Shown: one piece after another, positions 5,969-11,151 of the stretch
Numbering within the stretch: position 1 is the first letter of the stretch
Layout of the letters: each line of letters starts with the position of its first letter
From: Candidatus Heimdallarchaeota archaeon
GTDB taxonomy: Archaea; Asgardarchaeota; Heimdallarchaeia; Heimdallarchaeales; Kariarchaeaceae
Length of the DNA: 11,151 nucleotides
Direction of reading: 5' to 3'
Assembly (NCBI GenBank): GCA_027016475.1
Contig: JALUTL010000226.1
Span: 1-11,151, forward strand
Made by a program: the position numbers and the translations under genes
Notes under the pieces: model-generated
What the model was told of the DNA's origin: nothing
Databases searched by the model: none
What the model saw: the letters and a program-made list of their open reading frames with translations, nothing else

Positions 5969-6529
5969 TTGTCCATCGCTCGTCAATATAAAGTAATACT
6001 AATCGGAGATCGAAGAGTAGGAAAGACCAGCATAAGGAGAAATTATTTTGGAGAACAATTCATGCAAAACTACTCGTTGACAATTGGAGCAGATTTTGCA
6101 GTCAAAAGGATAAGCAGAAAGGACGGAGACTTTATTCTTCAGATATGGGACATCGCAGGCCAAGATCAATTTTTCCATGTTCGTAGGCTGTATTACAGTG
6201 AGGCGGATGCCGCCTTTCTTGTATTCGACCTCACCAATGAGGAAACATTCCACCATTTGGATCAATTTTTTAACGAGCTATTGGATGAGCTTGACCTAAA
6301 TAATGGAGAAAGATTTCCGATCATAGTGTTGGGCAACAAAGTTGATTTGATTAATGAGGACGCGCCTGCAAAAGTAAATGATGAGCTTGTTTATCAAAAG
6401 ATGGGAAAATTTTTCCAAAGAACAAATTATCCACTGAAATTTTTCAAGACAAGCGCAAAAACTGGAGAGAATATCAATGAAGCCTTTGAGAATATGATCA
6501 ATTCGATCATTGAAACCTTCCAACAATAA
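5969..6529 (+). CDS. Rab/Ras-like small GTPase
   Basis: This 186-residue single-domain GTPase has all five G motifs: G1 GDRRVGKT (13-20), G2 Thr38 in the Rab-like TIGADF, G3 WDIAGQD (60-66), G4 NKVD (123-126) and G5 TSAKT (161-165). The WDIAGQ block and the following YYSEADAAFLVFDLTNEETF stretch resemble eukaryotic Rab proteins (WDTAGQE, YYRGA, VYDxT) more than bacterial MglA. It should bind and hydrolyse GTP as a molecular switch. Partners are unknown. The protein ends in IIETFQQ with no C-terminal cysteine, so it cannot be prenylated like Rab. The start is TTG at 5969, since the next upstream in-frame codons reach a stop and the ATG at 5947 is out of frame. It stands alone between vapBC and pheST. 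Such GTPases are abundant in Asgard archaea and also found in some TACK archaea. Confidence 0.92.
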   Translation: MSIARQYKVILIGDRRVGKTSIRRNYFGEQFMQNYSLTIGADFAVKRISRKDGDFILQIWDIAGQDQFFHVRRLYYSEADAAFLVFDLTNEETFHHLDQFFNELLDELDLNNGERFPIIVLGNKVDLINEDAPAKVNDELVYQKMGKFFQRTNYPLKFFKTSAKTGENINEAFENMINSIIETFQQ

Positions 6530-6683
6530 ATACATGGCAAATGATTTTTCTTCAGGAAAATTATTCAACAAGTTTAAGTAAGACGATTTTGTTGGGGAGT
6601 TAGAAAGAGGTTAGGTGCCTTGGAATTTACAATTCTATAGAACTGACATTTTACCATAACGGGGAAGTAAGGGAAAAAAGAAA

Positions 6684-6707
6684 CATTTTATGTTGTAACA
6701 ACAGGAG
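6684..6707 (+). promoter_or_regulatory. TATA-like box and possible Shine-Dalgarno for pheST
   Basis: CATTTTATG (6684-6692) lies about 30 nt before the pheS ATG at 6719. AGGAG at 6703-6707 lies 11 nt before it. The TATA spacing would start transcription at about 6714, after the AGGAG. Either the message is nearly leaderless and AGGAG is incidental, or another upstream promoter is used. The rest of 6530-6718 shows no gene. Confidence 0.35.
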
Positions 6708-6718
6708 AGAAGACCAAA

Positions 6719-8212
6719 ATGAAACAAATTAAATTAAAGCCAGAAGCGAAACAAATATGGGAAGCAATTCCTTCGGGCAAGAAGGTCTCTATTGCGGACA
6801 TTGTAAATTTGACTGGTCTTGACCAAGGAACTGTCGCATCCATGCTGATCGTTTTGGAAAAAGAAAAACTAATTGAAAGAGAGATTACTGAATCTGAAAC
6901 CTTTGAGCTGACAAAAAGAGGCAAAAAGATTCTGGAAACAGGATTGCCGGAGCAATTGATTGTTTCACACCTTGCTAAATCCACGGCAACATTCATGAAA
7001 GACCTTTCCTCTATTGCCAGCATTGACAGAGACGACTTGTCGGCGGGAATTGGAACCCTTAAGAAACAAAACCTCATCGAGATCAACAAGGGGCAAGTAA
7101 TCTTGAAGGAAAACATACGCCCCGATGACGTTTCGGGAGACATAATGGACGCCTTGCAAAATGTGTCCAAAGGATTGCAGATAGCATCAGATGTCGGAGA
7201 AAAACTCTTATCACGAGGTTTTGTCGAGAGAAAAATCAAACAACAGACTCTTATTCAGAAAAGAGAACCAACGAAGGTTGAGATTGTTGTCCAGCAAGAG
7301 GTTTCCAAACTTACTCCTCAGATGATTACCAGCGGTGAATGGAAGAATGTCTCATTCAAGCCATACAATGTCCGAAGCAAACCAAGACAGCTTTTTCCGG
7401 GCAAATATCATCCTTACCGTCATTTCCATGACCAAATGAGAGAAAAGCTGATAGCATTGGGGTTCAGGGAAATGAAAGGTTCTTTGATTGAGCAGGAATT
7501 TTGGAACTTTGACGCCCTTTTTGCCCCTCAAGATCATCCTGCGAGAGAGGATTCAGACATCTTCCTCATCACAGATCCGACTCATGGAGAATTACCTCGA
7601 GAAGAGTTTGTGGGCAATGTCAGACAGACTCATGAAAACGGTTGGATCACTGGGTCGAAGGGTTATGGATACAGATGGAATCCACTCAAAGCAGCGAGGC
7701 TCCTTTTGAGACCACAAGGGACTGCAATTTCAGCACGGACACTGAGAAAAGTGAAACCGCCTGAAAAATATTTTTCGATTGCGAAATGCTTTAGGCCTGA
7801 TGACATTGATGCTACCCATGGATGTGAATTCTATCAGGTTGAAGGGATTGTTTGTGATCCGTCGATCACCTTCCGAGATTTACTTGGTGTATTAAAGATA
7901 TTTGCTGAAGACATTGCAGGTGCGACAGAGGTCAGTTTTCGTCCAGATTACTACCCATTCACCTCACCATCTGTAGAGCTGAGTGCACGACATCCTACTT
8001 TGGGCAGAATAGAATTTGGAGGTGCTGGGATCTTCAGGCCGGAAGTTGTAAGACCTTTCGGAATTGACTATCCCGTGATCGCTTGGGGTCTCGGCGTTGA
8101 CAGGCTTTTCATGGTAAAATATCAGATCAAGGATATCAGAGAGCTGTTTTCTCAGGATCTTTCTTGGCTCCGAGACGTAGAAGTAAGTTCAGGCATTGAG
8201 GTGAACAACTAA
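6719..8212 (+). CDS. pheS: Phenylalanyl-tRNA synthetase alpha subunit
   Basis: This 497-residue catalytic subunit of the PheRS heterotetramer charges tRNA-Phe with phenylalanine using ATP in the cytoplasm. Residues 1 to about 130 form winged-helix-like segments, as in archaeal/eukaryotic PheS. A linker with an amphipathic region leads to the class II core from about 225. Motif 1 lies around 258-277 (FWNFDALFAPQDHPARE). Motif 2 is at 351-376 (FSIAKCFRPDDIDATHGCE, then FYQVEG). Motif 3 is near 448-463 (GIDYPVIAWGLGVDRL, Arg462). One oddity is residues 331-340, RPQGTAISAR, where the family usually has RTHTxxxxxR; the usual His near the amino-acid pocket is Gln333 here. The stop overlaps the pheT ATG (TAATG), so the subunits are translationally coupled. 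Confidence 0.96.
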   Translation: MKQIKLKPEAKQIWEAIPSGKKVSIADIVNLTGLDQGTVASMLIVLEKEKLIEREITESETFELTKRGKKILETGLPEQLIVSHLAKSTATFMKDLSSIASIDRDDLSAGIGTLKKQNLIEINKGQVILKENIRPDDVSGDIMDALQNVSKGLQIASDVGEKLLSRGFVERKIKQQTLIQKREPTKVEIVVQQEVSKLTPQMITSGEWKNVSFKPYNVRSKPRQLFPGKYHPYRHFHDQMREKLIALGFREMKGSLIEQEFWNFDALFAPQDHPAREDSDIFLITDPTHGELPREEFVGNVRQTHENGWITGSKGYGYRWNPLKAARLLLRPQGTAISARTLRKVKPPEKYFSIAKCFRPDDIDATHGCEFYQVEGIVCDPSITFRDLLGVLKIFAEDIAGATEVSFRPDYYPFTSPSVELSARHPTLGRIEFGGAGIFRPEVVRPFGIDYPVIAWGLGVDRLFMVKYQIKDIRELFSQDLSWLRDVEVSSGIEVNN

Positions 8213-9948
8213 TGGTAACGATTGACATATCAATTGAGGATTTCAGTAAGCTGATGGGGCTCAAAAAACCCCTTTCTGTAGAAAAATTGGATCACTACAT
8301 GTCATTTGCAAAGGCAGAAGTCGATTCTGACCCTGAAGGCCCTGATGAAAACGGTCATACAAAGGTTTCAATAGACATCAAGACCGCTAGCCGGCCTGAT
8401 TTGTGGTCTGCGGAAGGATTGGCAAGAGAAGCAAGCGGGATGGTAAACAAAACAGGATTACCAAATCTTGTATTTCCCAAGTCAGAATTTGCTATCAATG
8501 TCGATCCGGCAGTAAAGGAAATAAGGCCTTATATTGCAGCGGTTATTGCAAAGGGCTTGAAATTGGATGACTTTTTGATTAAACAGTTGATACAGGTGCA
8601 GGACAAAGTTGATTTCTCGTTTGGCAGAAGAAGGAAAAGAACCTCTATAGGAATATACAACTTGAACATGATTGAAAGCCCAATTGTCTACAAAGTTGTT
8701 CCACGATCGTTCAAATTTGTACCATTGCAGTTTGAAGAAGAAATGACCGTGGATCAAATTTTTGAGAAACATCCAAAAGGGCAGGAATATGGAGAAATAC
8801 TTCAACGGTTTGAGAAGGTTCCTATACTCATTGATTCTCAGGACCGAGTCCTGTCAATGCCACCAATCATCAATTCAAACGATGCTGGAAGAGTAACTGA
8901 GGAAACAACAGAAATCCTTATCGAGGTTACGGGGACTGATCATGAAGCTGTTACGGTCGTGATTTCGTTGCTTGCACAAAACATGCAGGACAGAGGGGCC
9001 AAGGTTGAAACAGTTTTGGTTGAGTACCCGAAGGAATACGGAGATTTGGCACAGGTGACATATCCCCCTCAAAAACCAAATCTTATTGAAGTCAATATTT
9101 CGGACATCAACAGGTATTTGGGAACCAACTTTTCTGTATCCAAAATGCAGAAGTTTTTAGAAAAAAGACGGCACAATGTCATCAGAAAGGGAAACAAAAA
9201 ATCAATTTTAGTGGAGTATGGTCCATGGCGACAAGACATCATGCATTGGGTAGACATTGCAGAAGAAGTGGCAATTGCTGCCGATTACAATAAGCTTGAA
9301 CCAACGATAGCCAATCTGTTCACAGTAGGTTCTTTGGATCTTTCGACTACGAAAGAAAACATGGTACGAGAGATTTTGGTGGGATGTGGTCTCCAAGAAG
9401 TACTTAATTACAACCTGACAGATAAAGAGACCATATCGATCAACATGCTGAGAGACACCACTTTTTTGGAACAATGGTGCATCAGACTGGTCAATCCCGT
9501 AACATCCACGTATGAATACTTGAGGCCTGATTTGCTTTCAGGTTTGATAAGATTTGTCGGCAGAAATTCCGAGGCAGTTTTTCCACATCATCTCTTTGAA
9601 ACAGGAGAAGTGGTCGTTAAAGAGAATGGTGAACCAGTAACTGTTACAAAAGCAGCTATAGTCTTGGCCGGAGCGGATGAAACATTTGAAACAAGCCACA
9701 GAATCCTTGAAACACTATTCCGACTTACAGGAATAGAGTACGAGTTGGTTGAATCAGAAGACGGCAGATTTATTCCAGGAAGGTCAGCAGATATTCTTGT
9801 GAATGGCAAAGCAGTAGGGCAAATCGGGGAGATTCATGTTGAGATATTGCTCCGAAATGACATTAGAGTGCCTGTTTCCGCATTTGAAATTGATCTGACA
9901 AAAATAGATAAATTACAGATTAGCAGATACAGTCCCAATCAATATTGA
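8212..9948 (+). CDS. pheT: Phenylalanyl-tRNA synthetase beta subunit (archaeal type)
   Basis: This 578-residue protein has the short archaeal/eukaryotic length, without the bacterial N-terminal tRNA-binding domain or the C-terminal anticodon-binding domain. An N-terminal B1-type region (RPDLWSAEGLAREASGM, about 61-77) precedes the B3/B4 editing domain (about 105-270, with MPPIINSNDAGRVTEETTE). The B5 domain (about 290-360, with YLGTNFS and PWRQDIMHWVDIAEEVAIA) follows. The C-terminal catalytic-like domain (B6-B7) includes NPVTSTYEYLRPDLLSGL and GEIHVEIL, then PVSAFEIDL. It removes mischarged Tyr-tRNA-Phe and shapes the tRNA-binding surface. It forms the (alpha-beta)2 enzyme with PheS, encoded directly upstream with a 1-nt overlap. 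Confidence 0.95.
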   Translation: MVTIDISIEDFSKLMGLKKPLSVEKLDHYMSFAKAEVDSDPEGPDENGHTKVSIDIKTASRPDLWSAEGLAREASGMVNKTGLPNLVFPKSEFAINVDPAVKEIRPYIAAVIAKGLKLDDFLIKQLIQVQDKVDFSFGRRRKRTSIGIYNLNMIESPIVYKVVPRSFKFVPLQFEEEMTVDQIFEKHPKGQEYGEILQRFEKVPILIDSQDRVLSMPPIINSNDAGRVTEETTEILIEVTGTDHEAVTVVISLLAQNMQDRGAKVETVLVEYPKEYGDLAQVTYPPQKPNLIEVNISDINRYLGTNFSVSKMQKFLEKRRHNVIRKGNKKSILVEYGPWRQDIMHWVDIAEEVAIAADYNKLEPTIANLFTVGSLDLSTTKENMVREILVGCGLQEVLNYNLTDKETISINMLRDTTFLEQWCIRLVNPVTSTYEYLRPDLLSGLIRFVGRNSEAVFPHHLFETGEVVVKENGEPVTVTKAAIVLAGADETFETSHRILETLFRLTGIEYELVESEDGRFIPGRSADILVNGKAVGQIGEIHVEILLRNDIRVPVSAFEIDLTKIDKLQISRYSPNQY

Positions 9949-9971
9949 GTCATTTTGTGATTTTTGAATCC

Positions 9972-9991
9972 AAAAACTAACGCTAGTTTTT
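9972..9991 (+). terminator. Perfect hairpin with T run after pheT
   Basis: AAAAACTA and TAGTTTTT pair perfectly around the loop ACGC and end in five T residues, 24 nt after the pheT stop. This could end pheST transcription. It also lies just upstream of the L15e promoter region and could instead be a protein-binding palindrome. Confidence 0.45.
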
Positions 9992-9996
9992 AATGC

Positions 9997-10005
9997 TCTT
10001 AAAAC
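9997..10005 (+). promoter_or_regulatory. TATA-like box for the L15e gene
   Basis: TCTTAAAAC is centred at about 10001. Transcription would start near 10027 and leave a leader of about 30 nt before the ATG at 10058. GTGAG at 10049-10053 could pair with the 3' end of 16S rRNA. Confidence 0.4.
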
Positions 10006-10057
10006 AAACCACAATCATCTGTGAATGATCTGAACGTGACACAGGGATGTGAGAACT

Positions 10058-10645
10058 ATGACGAACCTTTACAAAAATGTAAGATTGTTTTGGAGAAACC
10101 GTAACTCTTCCGAATTCAAGGAAGCGCAAAGGCCGCGGCTCATTGAGTGGCGCAGACAAGGAACCATTGTCAGGGTTGAAAGGCCTTTGAGAATAGACAG
10201 AGCAAGGGCGTTGGGCTACAAGGCAAAGCCCGGCTATGTCATCGTCCGAATTAAGGTTAGACGCGGTGCCCGAAGAATGCCTCGACCAAACAGAGGGAGA
10301 AGCAGAGGAGTGAACCTTGCAGTTGACAAAACAAGTGGACGAAATCTTCGATGGATCGCAGAAACTCGAGCCCAAAGAAAGTATCCAAATCTTGAAGTCC
10401 TTGGATCCTATTGGGTTGGACAAGATGGGCGAAGCAAATGGTTTGAAATAATCATGGTTGATCCAGTTCATCCAGCAATTGTTAAAGACAAAAGAATCGG
10501 TTGGATCAACAAAAAAACCCACAAAGGAAGAACATACAGAGGACTGACGTCTGCAGGCAAAAGAAGCCGGGGTCTATTGAGGAAAGGTATAGGTGTTGAA
10601 AAGGCAAGACCTAGCTTAAGAAAGCATGGAAGAAGGCTCAAATAG
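10058..10645 (+). CDS. rpl15e: Large-subunit ribosomal protein L15e
   Basis: This 195-residue, very basic protein belongs to the archaeal/eukaryotic L15e family (eL15) of the 50S subunit. Characteristic stretches are YKNVRLFWRN near the N-terminus, QRPRLIEWRRQGTIVRVERP, ARALGYKAKPGYVIVRIKV, RRGARRMPRPNRGR, LEVLGSYWVGQDGRSKWFE, and a C-terminal KTHKGRTYRGLTSAGKRSRG segment. L15e is buried in 23S rRNA and has no bacterial L15 relationship. The start is taken at the ATG at 10058 (MTNLYKNV), with GTGAG just upstream. A GTG at 10049 would add three residues (MRT). The gene is single rather than in a ribosomal operon and ends 1 nt from the convergent Pop5 gene. Confidence 0.96.
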   Translation: MTNLYKNVRLFWRNRNSSEFKEAQRPRLIEWRRQGTIVRVERPLRIDRARALGYKAKPGYVIVRIKVRRGARRMPRPNRGRSRGVNLAVDKTSGRNLRWIAETRAQRKYPNLEVLGSYWVGQDGRSKWFEIIMVDPVHPAIVKDKRIGWINKKTHKGRTYRGLTSAGKRSRGLLRKGIGVEKARPSLRKHGRRLK

Positions 10646-10646
10646 A

Positions 10647-10940
10647 TCATTTAGCCAACGATTTCAGTGTACCTGAGATTTTTAGTATATCTGCAACATA
10701 GATTCCATCACCGATCAAAGTCAGTGCCATTTCAGCTATATGCAGGTATTTATGATTGGTACGTATAACCGCATGAGCGCCATCAAACTTAATCAATTTT
10801 GCATCAACTTGTGCTAGACCCACTTCGCCAAAGAAAAGCCTTATTCTGTCAAAAAAATCCCTCATAAGTTTCTGTTTTGAAGGGGGGTCACCAACAAGCT
10901 GAATTTTTAGATATCGTCGTTTAAGATGCTTCACAGTCAT
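10647..10940 (-). CDS. rnp2: RNase P protein component 2 (Pop5)
   Basis: This 97-residue protein matches the archaeal Pop5 family in length and pattern: RRYLKIQLVGDP near the N-terminus, a central LFGEVGLAQVDAKLIKFD-like segment (here FFGEVGLAQ), AVIRTNHKYLHIAEMAL, and the C-terminal signature KISGTLKSL. Pop5 pairs with Rpp30 on the catalytic domain of RNase P RNA and helps mature tRNA 5' ends. The ATG at 10940 overlaps the stop of the upstream gene (ATGA), consistent with translational coupling to rnp3. It is the last gene of its operon and converges on L15e. The family's L-F-G-E-x-G core and GTLK end make the call firm. Confidence 0.9.
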   Translation of the reverse strand: MTVKHLKRRYLKIQLVGDPPSKQKLMRDFFDRIRLFFGEVGLAQVDAKLIKFDGAHAVIRTNHKYLHIAEMALTLIGDGIYVADILKISGTLKSLAK

Positions 10941-11151
10941 TTGACCACCTCTAGTCCATCACCGATTATTTTTCCCGAAATTTTCTTCTGGTTGATGCCA
11001 ACCCTTTCCAATAGAACATCAATTTTAGTAAACATAAGAGGTATTCCAAGAGCTTCAGCAATGCTTTGCAAGTTTCGATATCGGCGATACAATAGAATTG
11101 AATCTGTAGATTGTACAAGTATGATCGGGAAAGGTTTGAGTGACAGAAGAT
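10937..11151 (-). CDS. rnp3: Probable RNase P protein component 3 (Rpp30), C-terminal part
   Basis: The frame is open from the right edge to a TGA at 10937-10939 and gives the last 71 residues of a protein whose start lies outside the window. The visible sequence (PFPIILVQSTDSILLYRRYR, then LQSIAEALGIPLMFTKIDVLLERV, ending in ISGKIIGDGLEVVK) fits the last strand-helix unit of a TIM-barrel protein. Its overlap with Pop5 by ATGA matches the common archaeal rnp3-rnp2 order, which is the main reason for the name. The family signature itself is mostly outside the window. Confidence 0.6.
   Translation of the reverse strand, partial: LLSLKPFPIILVQSTDSILLYRRYRNLQSIAEALGIPLMFTKIDVLLERVGINQKKISGKIIGDGLEVVK

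Noticed and set aside
5947..5992. ATG at 5947 as start of the GTPase
   Set aside because: It is in a different frame and reaches a stop after 14 codons.
6530..6718. Small RNA or short gene between the GTPase and pheS
   Set aside because: Only a 5-bp hairpin (GAATT-TAC-AATTC near 6621) and a TTTAAG sequence near 6575 were seen; no strong pairing or conserved box motifs.

Overview
This is archaeal DNA of moderate G+C content. The evidence is the archaeal-type phenylalanyl-tRNA synthetase pair (pheS with N-terminal winged-helix segments, short pheT), ribosomal protein L15e, the RNase P protein Pop5 next to a probable Rpp30 end, a VapBC-type toxin-antitoxin pair, and TATA-like boxes about 25-30 nt upstream of several start codons. 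A strikingly Rab-like small GTPase points to an Asgard (Promethearchaeota) or related TACK-type genome, but the sequence alone does not fix the phylum.

Layout. Positions 1-953 hold the 3' part of an MFS transporter, which converges on a two-part GNAT acetyltransferase (959-1780, minus). The divergent region 1781-1982 contains a TATA-like box and, starting 26 nt after it, a strongly paired RNA element (1864-1936). This element is either a leader of the following short-chain dehydrogenase (1983-2780) or a separate small RNA. The dehydrogenase converges, with overlapping stop codons, on an alpha/beta hydrolase (2777-3631, minus).

Positions 3660-5890 form a loose, accessory-looking island, all on the minus strand. 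It has two unrecognised overlapping ORFs (3683-4614), a low-coding stretch (4615-5041), a vapBC module whose toxin gene is frameshifted (5042-5746), and two diverged direct repeats of about 85 nt (4336-4420 and 5800-5886). One repeat lies inside an unrecognised ORF. The other looks like a decayed copy of that same segment, with in-frame stops.

Positions 5969-6529 encode the Rab-like GTPase, with a TTG start. Positions 6719-9948 are the pheS-pheT operon, joined by a TAATG overlap. A ribosomal protein L15e gene (10058-10645) follows and converges, 1 nt apart, on an rnp3-rnp2 operon (minus) joined by an ATGA overlap and running off the right edge.

Housekeeping translation genes (pheST, L15e, RNase P proteins) occupy the right half. 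The left half holds metabolic and accessory genes, mostly transcribed singly from their own promoters. The most interesting items are the unassigned structured RNA, the repeat-flanked unknown-ORF/vapBC island, the Rab-like GTPase, and an unusual active-site sequence in PheS.
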